NCBI GenBank assembly: GCA_023423975.1 | Contig: JAFAEO010000004.1 | Location: 248,001 to 312,000, forward strand | Source of the DNA: Pseudomonadota bacterium | Lineage (GTDB): Bacteria; Pseudomonadota; Gammaproteobacteria; Burkholderiales; Burkholderiaceae_B | Length of the DNA stretch: 64,000 bases | Direction of reading: 5' to 3' | The notes under the pieces: model-generated | The model's input: only the letters and a program-made list of their open reading frames with translations | The model's database searches: none | What the model was told of the DNA's origin: nothing | Part shown: positions 54,450-63,823 of the stretch, one piece after another | How positions within the stretch are numbered: the first letter of the stretch is position 1 | Layout of the letters: each line of letters starts with the position of its first letter | Made by a program: the position numbers and the translations under genes

Positions 54450-55061
54450 ATGACTTACACCATGCTCATGGCATTTGCCATTTTTATCGCCGTCTCTTCG
54501 GTAACCCCGGGACCCAACAACCTCATGCTGTTGTCCTCGTCTGTCAATTTCGGGGTACGCCGCACGATTCCACATTGCCTGGGAATCAGTGCAGGCATGG
54601 GGCTCATGATCGTGCTGATGTCTTTTGGCCTGCACTGGGTCATGCAGCATGCCAGCTGGCTGATCGATCTGTTGAAAATAGCTTCACTGGCTTACTTGCT
54701 GTGGCTGGCCTGGAAAATTGCCTCGATTACCCCGACGCCGCTTTCGGTCCAGAATGAAGCGTCCCCTTTCGGTTTCTGGAATGCAGTGCTGTTCCAATGG
54801 ATTAACCCCAAGGCCCTGATCATGGTGATCAGCATGTTCAGCATCTATGTACCGGACAATATCGGACAACTAACGCTGCTGCAGATTTCCCTGATGGCAA
54901 TCGTCATCAATCTGCTGTGCATCAGCGTGTGGATGTTCGGAGGAACTCTTATGCGCAAGCTGTTTACTACGCCAGCCACACAACGCGGCTTTAATATCGT
55001 GATGGCGCTGCTGCTGGTGGCCTCTGTCGTCCCCATGGTGTCCGCCGATCTTGGCATATAA
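54450..55061 (+). CDS. LysE-family exporter
   Basis: A 203-residue membrane protein with six predicted helices. SSVTPGPNNLMLLSSSVNFG (about 15-34) is the LysE/RhtB signature, followed by LGISAGMGLMIVLMSFGL and FQWINPKALIMVISMFS. Members export amino acids or related metabolites. The ATG at 54450 gives a normal length; an upstream in-frame ATG would add 15 unlikely residues. It is divergent from the MocR regulator, which suggests regulation by an amino compound or PLP. Exported substrate unknown. Confidence 0.88.
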   Translation: MTYTMLMAFAIFIAVSSVTPGPNNLMLLSSSVNFGVRRTIPHCLGISAGMGLMIVLMSFGLHWVMQHASWLIDLLKIASLAYLLWLAWKIASITPTPLSVQNEASPFGFWNAVLFQWINPKALIMVISMFSIYVPDNIGQLTLLQISLMAIVINLLCISVWMFGGTLMRKLFTTPATQRGFNIVMALLLVASVVPMVSADLGI

Positions 55062-55108
55062 GCGCATCCAGGCGTGCGCGCGGCGGCAGTCCGGCTACGG
55101 AACCGGCC

Positions 55109-55927
55109 TCAGGGTTGCAGCGTCTCGGGCGACAACAGAACACACGTGAAATTTCTGTGCTTTATTTCCCGCAGCAGATCGGGCAGGATTTGCGGAGTGA
55201 CCGCCGGGTAATCATGCATCAGCACAACGGCGCCAGGCTTCAGTCTGCCTGTGATACGCGACAGCAGGCGCGCCGGACTGGCAATCGCCGTATCGAAAGA
55301 GCGCAATGACCAGCCCACGCAGGGCAGCCCACTGGTCCTGACCGCCTGCCCAATCCCCGGATTGACCACACCAAATGGCGGTCGGTACAAACGGGGCGTC
55401 ATGCCGGTAATGGCCGTTATGGTGTCGCTGCAACGCTGTATATCGGCAAGAATCGTGGCCGGCCGCTTAAAAGGCAGGGTATGGGCGTGGCTATAGCTGT
55501 GGTTGCCAATGGCATGCCCCTCCTGGACGATCTGCCGCAACAGGTCCGGACGGGCAGCCGCATGGGCGCCCACAATAAAAAATGTCGCCTTCACGTCATG
55601 CGCTTTGAGTATGGCCAGAACCTGCGCGGTCCCGTCGGTGGGGCTGTCATCGAAACTGATGGCAATCTGCCCGCCTGGCGCGCCGGATGTACTCCCGTCA
55701 GGTTGAACATGCCTGAGGGTGTCCACAAACAGATTGGTTGCCATATTCATGCTGGCTACGCCAAGTACGACCACATAAAGGGCAATGGTCAGGAATGCGG
55801 CTACCGGCCACAGCGAATACAGCAGCACGGCAAGCGCAATAACAAGAAAATGGGCGGCCAGCGTGTGGCGGCGGAACCATGAAATCACAGTGAAATTTAT
55901 CTGCACAGGCAAGCGGGTCCATAACAA
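55109..55927 (-). CDS. Polysaccharide deacetylase (NodB domain), membrane anchored
   Basis: A 272-residue protein with two N-terminal helices (about 22-60) and a NodB deacetylase domain. Motif 1 is SFDDSPTDGT (Asp93, Asp94), motif 2 is HSYSH with His143 and His147 as zinc ligands, RPPFG is motif 3, and the late LMHDYPA holds the conserved His. It should deacetylate an N-acetylated envelope glycan, such as peptidoglycan or a surface polymer; position gives no further hint. Convergent with the LysE gene. Confidence 0.88.
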   Translation of the reverse strand: MLWTRLPVQINFTVISWFRRHTLAAHFLVIALAVLLYSLWPVAAFLTIALYVVVLGVASMNMATNLFVDTLRHVQPDGSTSGAPGGQIAISFDDSPTDGTAQVLAILKAHDVKATFFIVGAHAAARPDLLRQIVQEGHAIGNHSYSHAHTLPFKRPATILADIQRCSDTITAITGMTPRLYRPPFGVVNPGIGQAVRTSGLPCVGWSLRSFDTAIASPARLLSRITGRLKPGAVVLMHDYPAVTPQILPDLLREIKHRNFTCVLLSPETLQP

Positions 55928-56107
55928 TAGCCAGTGCCCCCCCTGCCGTCAAGCGATATTGTGCACTTATATGATCCGAGGCCTCGCAAATGGGATCACC
56001 ATGCAATCACGCCGCGCCTGACGGGCCAGCGGCGCACGCAAATGGGCCGCCTGCTCATTGACGAATGCACAATCTGGCAGCAAAAACGCCGGATTACGTC
56101 AATCGCC

Positions 56108-56135
56108 TTGCAAAACACGTCAGTCTCCGTATGAT
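56108..56135 (+). promoter_or_regulatory. Possible pntAB promoter
   Basis: TTGCAA (56108-56113) and TATGAT (56130-56135) are 16 bases apart, about 60 bases before the pntA ATG. A short CCCCG-AGAAA-CGGGG hairpin lies in the leader (56157-56171), just before the AAAGGAG ribosome-binding site. Confidence 0.4.
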
Positions 56136-56191
56136 GTAACTTTCCGGTTACTGACGCCCCGAGAAACGGGGAGGCTACAAAGGAGATCTGC

Positions 56192-57736
56192 ATGCAGATA
56201 GGGATAGTAAAAGAACAATTTGCCGGGGAGACGCGCGTTGCCGCCACGCCCACCTCGGTAGAACAGCTACTCAAGCTGGGATTCACAGTTGTGATTGAGT
56301 CCGGCGCGGGCGCAGCCGCAAGTTTTGACGATGCCGCCTATGAAAAGGCGGGCGCCAGCATCGCCCCTGCCGATCAGGTGTGGCAATCAGACCTGGTCTA
56401 TAAGGTCAATGCGCCCGATGACGCTGAAATTGCCCGCATGAAAAAAGGCGCCACGCTGGTCAGCTTTATCTGGCCGGCACAGAATCCCGAACTCGTGCAA
56501 AAACTGTCTGAGCACGGCATCACCGTGCTGGCCATGGACATGGTACCGCGCATTTCGCGCGCCCAATCGCTTGATGCCTTGTCATCCATGGCCAATATTG
56601 GCGGCTATCGCGCCGTTATTGAAGCGGCACATCATTTCGGCCGCTTTTTCACCGGCCAGATCACCGCTGCCGGCAAAGTACCACCCGCCAAAGTACTGGT
56701 TATCGGTGCCGGCGTAGCCGGTCTGGCAGCCATTGGCACGGCAGGATCGCTGGGCGCCATCGTACGCGCCTTCGATACCCGCCTGGAAGTGGCCGAACAG
56801 ATTGAATCGATGGGCGGCCAGTTCCTGAAACTGGATTTCGGCGATGAAAACGGCTCGTCTTCCGACGGCTATGCCAAAACCATGTCCGAAGAGTTTATCA
56901 AGGCGGAAATGGCGCTGTTCGCAGAGCAGGCCAAAGAAGTGGATATCATCATTACCACGGCCCTGATCCCAGGCAAACCTGCGCCCAAGCTGATCACGCG
57001 TGAAATGGTTGACTCCATGCGTGCCGGTTCGGTCATCGTGGATATGGCTGCCGCCGCTGGCGGCAACTGCGAATACACCGAGCCCGGCCAGGTCATCACG
57101 ACCGCTTCGGGCGTCAAGGTCATCGGCTATACCGATCTGCCCGGCCGCCTGCCGGCCCAGTCGTCACAACTGTACGCGACCAACCTTGTCAATCTGAGCA
57201 AGCTCATGAGCAAGGAAAAAGACGGACAGATTCTGCTGGACCAGGAAGACACCGTTTTTCGTAATATGACAGTTGTGCATAACGGCAGCATTACGTATCC
57301 ACCGCCGGCGATTCAGGTTTCCGCGGCAGGCAGCAAACCCGCCGCCAAGAAAATAGAGCCCAAACCGGTCAAGCCACCCAAATCGCCTGCATTCAAGTTC
57401 GGCGTCCTGGCCCTGGTCTGCGTGATTTTTGCCTGGATCGGCACCAACGCGCCCGCAGAGTTCCTGTCTCACTTCACAGTGTTTGTCCTGTCCTGCGTAG
57501 TTGGCTATTACGTGGTCTGGAACGTAACCCACGCCTTGCATACGCCATTGATGTCGGTTACCAATGCCATATCCGGCATCATCGTGATCGGCGCCGTGGT
57601 GCAGATCGGCCACGGCTCCGGTCTGGTCAATATCCTGGCCTTTATCGCCATCCTCATTGCCAGCATTAACATTGCCGGTGGTTTCCTCGTTACACGGCGC
57701 ATGCTGAAAATGTTCATGAAAGGCAAAGGAGAATAA
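56192..57736 (+). CDS. pntA: NAD(P) transhydrogenase subunit alpha
   Basis: A 514-residue full-length alpha subunit. The N-terminal dI domain binds NAD(H): VLVIGAGVAGLAAIGTAGSL (about 170-189) is the Rossmann fingerprint, and RISRAQSLDALSSMANIGGY is the alanine-dehydrogenase-like block. After a Pro/Lys linker (KPAAKKIEPKPVKPPK), four C-terminal helices form the membrane part. With PntB it transfers hydride from NADH to NADP+ using the proton gradient. AAAGGAG supports the start. It is followed by pntB with one base between stop and start. Confidence 0.96.
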   Translation: MQIGIVKEQFAGETRVAATPTSVEQLLKLGFTVVIESGAGAAASFDDAAYEKAGASIAPADQVWQSDLVYKVNAPDDAEIARMKKGATLVSFIWPAQNPELVQKLSEHGITVLAMDMVPRISRAQSLDALSSMANIGGYRAVIEAAHHFGRFFTGQITAAGKVPPAKVLVIGAGVAGLAAIGTAGSLGAIVRAFDTRLEVAEQIESMGGQFLKLDFGDENGSSSDGYAKTMSEEFIKAEMALFAEQAKEVDIIITTALIPGKPAPKLITREMVDSMRAGSVIVDMAAAAGGNCEYTEPGQVITTASGVKVIGYTDLPGRLPAQSSQLYATNLVNLSKLMSKEKDGQILLDQEDTVFRNMTVVHNGSITYPPPAIQVSAAGSKPAAKKIEPKPVKPPKSPAFKFGVLALVCVIFAWIGTNAPAEFLSHFTVFVLSCVVGYYVVWNVTHALHTPLMSVTNAISGIIVIGAVVQIGHGSGLVNILAFIAILIASINIAGGFLVTRRMLKMFMKGKGE

Positions 57737-57737
57737 G

Positions 57738-59129
57738 ATGGGTGCAGGATTCGTTACTGCCGCGTACATTATTGCGGCATTGTTTTTCATTGCCAGTCTG
57801 GCCGGTCTGTCCCGCCAGGAAACCGCCCGTTATGGCAACGGTTTCGGCATGGCCGGGATGGCCATCGCCCTGATCGCAACCATTCTGGGTCCCAATTCAG
57901 CCTCGGTCATCTGGGTGATCGTGGCCATGCTGATCGGTGGCGCCATTGGCCTGCACTTGTCACGCAAGGTGGAAATGACCCAGATGCCTGAACTGGTTGC
58001 TGTTTTGCACAGCTTCGTGGGTCTGGCCGCAGTACTGGTCGGCTATAACAGCTATATCGAAGTACAGCAGCACGCCATGCCAGAAGGCGCGCTGCTCAAC
58101 ATTCACCTGACCGAGGTATTCCTGGGCGTGTTTATTGGCGCAGTCACCTTTACCGGTTCGATTGTGGCCTTCGGCAAGTTGCGTGGCAGCTTCAGCTCCA
58201 AGCCACTGTCTTTGCCACACAAACACAAGCTCAATGCGGCGGCACTGGTTGTCACGTTCATCCTGCTGTGGATCTTCGTCTCTAACGGCGGCTCCACAAC
58301 GGCACTGATTATCATGACCATCATTGCGCTGGCCTTCGGCTGGCATCTGGTTGCATCAATTGGTGGCGCCGATATGCCGGTTGTGGTTTCCATGCTCAAC
58401 TCATACTCAGGCTGGGCCGCAGCGGCAGCCGGCTTTATGCTGGCAAATGACCTGCTGATCGTAACCGGCGCCCTGGTCGGTTCATCCGGTGCGATTCTGT
58501 CCTACATCATGTGCAAGGCCATGAACCGTTCGTTCTTGTCAGTGATTGCCGGTGGGTTCGGCACCGATGGCAGCAGCAGTGGCAGCAGCGAAGAAGAGAC
58601 CGGCGAATATCGTGAAATCAAGCCCGAAGACGTGGCCGAGATGCTCAAGGGCGCCAGCTCCGTGGTTATCGCTCCCGGCTACGGCATGGCGGTGGCGCAG
58701 GCGCAGTACCCGGTAGCTGAAATCACCTCGTTGCTGCGCAAGCAGGGCATTGACGTACGCTTTGGTATTCACCCTGTTGCCGGCCGTCTGCCCGGTCATA
58801 TGAACGTGCTGCTGGCCGAAGCCAAGGTGCCTTATGATATCGTGCTGGAAATGGACGAAATCAATGACGACTTGTCCAATACCGATGTGGTCCTGGTCAT
58901 TGGCGCCAATGATACGGTCAACCCTGCCGCCAGCGAAGATCCGACCAGCCCTATTGCAGGCATGCCGGTATTGGAAGTATGGAAAGCGCGCGATGTGGTG
59001 GTGTTCAAGCGTTCAATGAACACTGGCTATGCCGGCGTTCAGAACCCACTGTTCTTCCGCGAGAACTCCAGCATGTGTTTCGGCGATGCCAAGGCAACCG
59101 TCGAAGCCATTCTGGCCGCACTGAAGTAA
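57738..59129 (+). CDS. pntB: NAD(P) transhydrogenase subunit beta
   Basis: A 463-residue beta subunit: about nine membrane helices (residues 1-260) with the proton path, and a C-terminal NADP(H)-binding dIII domain. IAPGYGMAVAQAQYPVAEI, FGIHPVAGRLPGHMNVLLAE and VLVIGANDTVNPAA are the NADP-binding blocks, followed by KRSMNTGYAGVQNPLFF. AAGGAG precedes the ATG by six bases. The pair supplies NADPH for biosynthesis and redox defence. No third gene follows. Confidence 0.96.
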   Translation: MGAGFVTAAYIIAALFFIASLAGLSRQETARYGNGFGMAGMAIALIATILGPNSASVIWVIVAMLIGGAIGLHLSRKVEMTQMPELVAVLHSFVGLAAVLVGYNSYIEVQQHAMPEGALLNIHLTEVFLGVFIGAVTFTGSIVAFGKLRGSFSSKPLSLPHKHKLNAAALVVTFILLWIFVSNGGSTTALIIMTIIALAFGWHLVASIGGADMPVVVSMLNSYSGWAAAAAGFMLANDLLIVTGALVGSSGAILSYIMCKAMNRSFLSVIAGGFGTDGSSSGSSEEETGEYREIKPEDVAEMLKGASSVVIAPGYGMAVAQAQYPVAEITSLLRKQGIDVRFGIHPVAGRLPGHMNVLLAEAKVPYDIVLEMDEINDDLSNTDVVLVIGANDTVNPAASEDPTSPIAGMPVLEVWKARDVVVFKRSMNTGYAGVQNPLFFRENSSMCFGDAKATVEAILAALK

Positions 59130-59140
59130 TCTATTGGTAA

Positions 59141-59171
59141 CGGCAGGCATCGTCACAAGCGGTGCCTGCCG
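59141..59171 (+). terminator. Hairpin after pntB
   Basis: CGGCAGGCA (59141-59149) pairs with TGCCTGCCG (59163-59171) around a 13-base loop, about 10 bases after the pntB stop. No T-run follows; a Rho-type or weak terminator is possible. Confidence 0.4.
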
Positions 59172-59389
59172 CGAACCAGACACGCATTAAAGCGGCAGCC
59201 GACGGGCAAGTAGCAGACAATGCGTCTATGCCGACTGCAATGACGGTGGATATGGCACTAGCGATACCGTTGCAATTACAGTTGCCCTTGCACCGCCGCA
59301 GCAACATTTCATCTGCCATATACGACCGAGCTGCCCATCCGGCAAGTTCCTATTTTCGGTTTTTCTTTTCAACACATTGTACCTGCTGT

Positions 59390-60307
59390 ATGTCTGTACT
59401 TCCCCCGCTTCCTGTAAAAAATGGCGTCGCGCCCAGCCGTGTCTACCTGCCTCGCGAAACCTGGCCCGATCTACTGAGTTTTATGCTCGCCAAGTTCCCG
59501 CATATGGATCCCGACATTCTGCGGGCAAGGCTGGCCAAGGGCGATATGGTGGACTCGCAGGGCGCGCCGTTCTCGTTGAACAGCCCGTTCCAGCCCGACA
59601 CCTGGCTCTGGTACTACCGGGAGGTGCCTGTAGAAACGGTCGTGCCATTCGATATTGACATTCTGTATCAGGATGAATTGCTGATTGCCATCGACAAACC
59701 CCATTTCATGGCCAGCATTCCCGGGGGCCGCCATTTGCACGAAACGGCGCTGGTGCGCCTGCGCGACCAGCTGGGTAACCCGCATATTAATCCCATACAC
59801 CGGCTGGACCGGGACACGGCCGGGGTACTGGTGTTCTGCGCAGACCGGGATCGCCGTGGCGTGTACCAGACCTTATTTCAAACCCGTTCCGTACACAAAA
59901 TTTATGAAGCCGTCGCACCCTGGCGTAGCGACCTGGCTTTTCCTCTATTGCGCGAAAGCCTGATCCGCCGCAGCGGCCAGGTCTTTGTCATGCATGAAAT
60001 AGACGGCCCGCCCAACAGCCGCACGCAGATTGAGCTTCTGGCGCACAACGGCACACTGGGTCATTACCGGCTGGAACCGGTCACGGGCAGGAAACATCAA
60101 TTGCGCGTGCATATGAATGCCCTGGGCATGCCCATTTGCAATGACGAATATTATCCTGAACTCAAACCGCTGCGCACCGATGAAACATTCGACAACCCGT
60201 TGCAACTGCTGGCGCGCAGCATGCAATTTACCGATCCGGTGACCGGCATTGAGCGTTATTTCGAGAGTCGGCGCGAACTGGAAATGACCGCCCGGATCTA
60301 CAAGTGA
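59390..60307 (+). CDS. RluA-family pseudouridine synthase
   Basis: A 305-residue RNA pseudouridine synthase. The catalytic Asp140 is in HRLDRDTAGVLVF; VHKIYEAV and GRKHQLRVHM are the later family blocks. An N-terminal part (about 15-80) could be an S4-like RNA-binding region (ETWPDLLSFMLAKFPH). It probably modifies a site in 23S rRNA or tRNA; which one cannot be told. The ATG at 59390 is chosen because upstream residues are not protein-like, though the ribosome-binding site is weak. Confidence 0.88.
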   Translation: MSVLPPLPVKNGVAPSRVYLPRETWPDLLSFMLAKFPHMDPDILRARLAKGDMVDSQGAPFSLNSPFQPDTWLWYYREVPVETVVPFDIDILYQDELLIAIDKPHFMASIPGGRHLHETALVRLRDQLGNPHINPIHRLDRDTAGVLVFCADRDRRGVYQTLFQTRSVHKIYEAVAPWRSDLAFPLLRESLIRRSGQVFVMHEIDGPPNSRTQIELLAHNGTLGHYRLEPVTGRKHQLRVHMNALGMPICNDEYYPELKPLRTDETFDNPLQLLARSMQFTDPVTGIERYFESRRELEMTARIYK

Positions 60308-60349
60308 CGCAATACACAACTGAAAGAATGTAGGGACCAGTGATGAGCG

Positions 60350-61132
60350 CTAGCGCACGGCAGTGTCGCGAACGCCAAACTGGTTTGCAACACTGCGCTC
60401 CAGAAACAGCTGACGCGATGGCAGGACATTAATGCGCTTGTTATTGATGATAAGGGTAGTACTGCCGCCCCCGTCCAGATTGATCGCATCACGTACGCCA
60501 AGCGAACGATACAGGCGGGCAAGCTGATTCAACGTATACCCCTCAAAACCGGGCAGCCGCCCTTCTACGACAATAATATAAAGCCAGCGCCCATCCCGAC
60601 TGAGGCCAACCGATGTACGTGGATACGCCCCGCGCGCATTGCGATTGCAAGTGGCTGAAGCCCCTCGTGGACAAATATAGGTGCCGCCGCGCAGATTCTG
60701 CCATCCAGAAATAACGGTATGCCATTGCGGGTCTACCTCGGCCTTATGGTTGGGCTTGTCGATCCGGCAACGGTTATCTGCCGTACACGCCAGGAATGCG
60801 TGCTGGCGCGTATCGCGGGTGTTGCTCCAGCGACGACCATCACTGATTACCAAACCCTGCGGCTGGTACTGAGGATCAAAAAAAGAGGCATTGATGGCAA
60901 CATTGAGTTGGTTGCTGAATGCAAAATTCTTGACTGTCGTGGGTGCAGTACCAACCGAGGTGCCCACCAGTTGAACCGACGGGCAGGACAAATCGACCTT
61001 GACGATATGCACATGCGCACTATTTTGCGAAGTATGCGCAATGCAGGACGAGACCTGCTGGGTGACCTGTGCAACCGCAGGGGCAAGTGCTCCCAGGCAC
61101 CATCCCATCAATACAACGAGCAGGGTTTTCAT
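60350..61132 (-). CDS. Secreted phosphodiester glycosidase-like (NAGPA domain) protein
   Basis: A 260-residue exported protein: signal peptide MKTLLVVLMGWCLGALAPAV with cleavage near AVA-Q, then a NAGPA-type domain. INASFFDPQYQPQGLVISDG, GLSRDGRWLYIIVVEG and the INLDGGGSTTLIINN block are the family signature, similar to the enzyme that uncovers mannose 6-phosphate and to bacterial exopolysaccharide-related proteins. Several Cys residues suggest disulfides (CIAHT, CTADNRC, CPRGASATC). The start at 61132 suits the signal peptide; one 12 bases upstream is possible. Convergent with the RluA gene. Confidence 0.83.
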   Translation of the reverse strand: MKTLLVVLMGWCLGALAPAVAQVTQQVSSCIAHTSQNSAHVHIVKVDLSCPSVQLVGTSVGTAPTTVKNFAFSNQLNVAINASFFDPQYQPQGLVISDGRRWSNTRDTRQHAFLACTADNRCRIDKPNHKAEVDPQWHTVISGWQNLRGGTYICPRGASATCNRNARGAYPRTSVGLSRDGRWLYIIVVEGRLPGFEGYTLNQLARLYRSLGVRDAINLDGGGSTTLIINNKRINVLPSRQLFLERSVANQFGVRDTAVR

Positions 61133-61220
61133 ACAGCAACGCATCCGTGGGGTTATTTGTCCAGGGACAGAGTATACCAACCGTCGGAATACCCGGTCAG
61201 TACCTGTGGCATCCCCTTTA

Positions 61221-62846
61221 TCACACCGTGTTTGTCCGGAGTTCATTTAAGCGACGATAGCGTGTCAGGTACCAGCGGTCCAGCAACCATACCGCCAGCA
61301 TGCTCACTCCGGCCATAGGAAAAATCAGACCGAATATCACCAGGCCGATCATCCAGCCCCGCATGCTGGGTAGCTCATCGGGAATCCGAGGTGCGCCCAG
61401 AACGCCGGCCGGACGGCGTTTCCACCACATGACGAACCCGGTCACAGCCATGGCGCACAGGCCCAGCGCGATAATGGCGCAGAGCAACTGATTGACCCAG
61501 CCGAAATAGGTGCCCATATGCAGAGACACGGCAAAGGAAATCACTTTGGCAATCACGCCATACTGCTCATAGGAAACGCCATTGATGACCCTGCCGCTGT
61601 ACTGATCCACATTGATCACTTTTTCACCAGTAGGATCGCCCGGATAATAAGAAACCGAATAGACGCCGGAGCGATTCGCGGGCAGCGCAATCGAATACTC
61701 GTCAGGAATATTACTGGCGTGGGCCAGCGCCATGATCTGATCCAGCGGGATCCGCTCAGCGGTCCCTGCATGCTGACCATGGCCGCCAGACATTGTCATC
61801 GCGTGATCTGCGTCTGCCTTATCAACAACAGGGGAGGCATGATTGCCGTGATCTGGCTGCATCTCATGCCCCTCGTGCGCCTGCTGAGACTGGCGCTGAT
61901 GGGCCGCATGCGCTGAAGCGCCCTGCTGTTGCGACGCGGAACCCGATTGCGGCACAGGCAGCAAACCTGCTCCCCAGGCCGTATGCTCCAGCGGCAAATC
62001 CTGCACACGGGTTGGCGCCACTGCGCCTGCGTCATGTCCCTCATGCCCCTCATGCGCCTGCGACGTGCTGCCGGGCGGATCCGGCGGATAGCCCAAATTG
62101 ACTTGCGCCACCAGTTGCTTGAACTGCGCACCCCATGTGCTGGTCCAGGGCAGACCTGACATGACAAAAAACACCGCGCCGGCAGCCAGGATAATACCCA
62201 GCGTAGCGTGAATTTCGCGCCAGAACGGGCGGCCCTTTTTCTTCACATCCGGAATCATGGCCTGTTTCAGGCCTTTTTTGCGACGGGGCCACCATAGCGC
62301 CACACCGGTGCCGACCATGATCAGCGTCCAGCAGGCGGCCAGTTCCATTAACACCTCGCCGGTTTTACCCAGCAGCAGACCGCGATGAATCTGGCGCGCC
62401 AGACCGACCAAGTAGGTCGCATTGAAATTGAGCGTGGGCATTTTGGCCAATGTCTCGCCGGTATACGGATCCAGAAAAATACTGGATTTGCCGTCCACCG
62501 GATCCAAATAGGTAAATTGCGCGCTGCGATCCGGTGCATTATGAATCTCTGCTGTCAGAATCGGCACGCCGCCAGGCGTACTGTCCTGGGCAATTTCATA
62601 AAGCGTTTGTTGCGGCAGCCTGGGCGAGGTCTGAGGTGTGACGTAAAGCTGTGATTCGTAGGCCACCGCCTCGATTTGAGGCTTGTACAGATAAATGGTG
62701 CCGGTAATGCCGAGCACGATCAGCAACGGCATGACAAACAGGGCAGCATAAAAATGCCAGCGCCAGAGCATGGCGTAGCGGGCCATCGGCAAGGCGGCGG
62801 CCGCATCAGCAGCATTGGCCGTAGAGTGTTGCGTACGGGACATCAT
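61221..62846 (-). CDS. PepSY-domain membrane protein with His/Met-rich loop
   Basis: A 541-residue inner-membrane protein of the PepSY-TM (PiuB-like) type, with an N-terminal helix (YAALFVMPLLIVLGITGTIY), two periplasmic PepSY-like segments and three further helix groups, including the RPFWREIHATLGIILAAGAV and MGTYFGWVNQLLCAIIALGL blocks with conserved His. Between about 255 and 360 it carries a loop rich in His and Met: HEGHEGHD, HEGHEMQPDHGNH, MTMSGGHGQH. Such runs bind copper or other metals. PepSY proteins of this type reduce or help import metals with TonB receptors. It is followed upstream by a DUF2946 gene on the same strand. Confidence 0.88.
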   Translation of the reverse strand: MMSRTQHSTANAADAAAALPMARYAMLWRWHFYAALFVMPLLIVLGITGTIYLYKPQIEAVAYESQLYVTPQTSPRLPQQTLYEIAQDSTPGGVPILTAEIHNAPDRSAQFTYLDPVDGKSSIFLDPYTGETLAKMPTLNFNATYLVGLARQIHRGLLLGKTGEVLMELAACWTLIMVGTGVALWWPRRKKGLKQAMIPDVKKKGRPFWREIHATLGIILAAGAVFFVMSGLPWTSTWGAQFKQLVAQVNLGYPPDPPGSTSQAHEGHEGHDAGAVAPTRVQDLPLEHTAWGAGLLPVPQSGSASQQQGASAHAAHQRQSQQAHEGHEMQPDHGNHASPVVDKADADHAMTMSGGHGQHAGTAERIPLDQIMALAHASNIPDEYSIALPANRSGVYSVSYYPGDPTGEKVINVDQYSGRVINGVSYEQYGVIAKVISFAVSLHMGTYFGWVNQLLCAIIALGLCAMAVTGFVMWWKRRPAGVLGAPRIPDELPSMRGWMIGLVIFGLIFPMAGVSMLAVWLLDRWYLTRYRRLNELRTNTV

Positions 62847-62935
62847 GAAATTTCCTGAAAAACAGATAACGATGTATCGACACGATGCACTGCGAGACTA
62901 AGCCGCAGTGCCAGGTCGACATGGGAACAGCGTTC

Positions 62936-63466
62936 TTAGGAAAGTATCGGAGGCGCGCGTGACAGCGGCACAAAGGCCGGCTGCGCATAATAGGATGCAT
63001 GCTGATGCTGCGGTGCTATCCGGCTGACAAAACCATAGGACATGGTCGGCAGGTTTGCGCTGTACAGCAGCGGCAGATGATGGGTGAAGAAGCCACAATA
63101 AAGACATTCGACAGCGTGATCGGCACTGTGGCCTGGCGAGGCCGGAGAATCACTGCCGATCAGGGACGCGAACGATGTCGGCATCGCGCCATGTGAGGCG
63201 TGGGCGGCGGTCGTTTCAGCCGTGGACTCATCTGCGCCAACATGTGCGCTGGAGAGGCTGGCTGGCCCTGGCGATATCGCACTGTTCAAGGCCATCGCAG
63301 GTACCTGGACAGCCTGCGCACCATAACAGATATCGGCCATGAAAATGTTGTTACCACTGACTTGATAGCGGTTTTTCAATGCATTGACGCCAGGCATGAG
63401 CACGGCCAGGCATACGGCGAGTATGCCCAGCCACGCGGTCATGCGAATGCCTGTCGTTCGGTTCAT
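62936..63466 (-). CDS. DUF2946 family protein
   Basis: A 176-residue protein with an N-terminal membrane or signal helix (TAWLGILAVCLAVLMPGVNA) and conserved DICYGAQ and HAVECLYCGFFTHH blocks, the latter a CxxC-His site. It also has a His-containing spacer (HASHGAM, HSADHAVEC). DUF2946 genes frequently stand beside TonB-dependent copper receptors and PepSY proteins, and the CxxC-His set suggests copper handling in the periplasm. The ATG at 63466 was selected as the family-normal start; the 51 upstream residues look non-coding. Likely co-transcribed with the PepSY gene downstream. Confidence 0.8.
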   Translation of the reverse strand: MNRTTGIRMTAWLGILAVCLAVLMPGVNALKNRYQVSGNNIFMADICYGAQAVQVPAMALNSAISPGPASLSSAHVGADESTAETTAAHASHGAMPTSFASLIGSDSPASPGHSADHAVECLYCGFFTHHLPLLYSANLPTMSYGFVSRIAPQHQHASYYAQPAFVPLSRAPPILS

Positions 63467-63823
63467 AGCTGTAATCGGTAGTGATCGGCAGAGTATTTCG
63501 GTTGAAATTGCCAGACAAGAGCAGTTTACCCGAAAACCTTGAAGGCGCAGCGCTGTCATGGGCACGGACGTGCGTTTCTGGCAGACTGGCCCATGCTGAT
63601 CGAAAGCAAATACTATCACTTGTCATAGAGTGGCATTTCGTGTTGTTATTATGCATAGCAGGCTTTGCTGCTCCTCCGAAGCTGCTCCGAAAGCGAGCGT
63701 TATCAGGCTAAAGATGTATGCTTCGATCTGGCTTGCGAGTGCTGCAGTTCATACGGCACGCCATTGCAGCCAGATAATTGCGCATTGCCCCATTTACCCA
63801 CCGTTTCTTCAGGAGCGCATCGC
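63467..63823. other. Intergenic region between divergent DUF2946 and VOC genes
   Basis: About 357 bases, no gene recognised. It should contain divergent promoters for the metal pair and the VOC gene, but no clear Fur or copper-regulator palindrome was seen. Confidence 0.35.
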
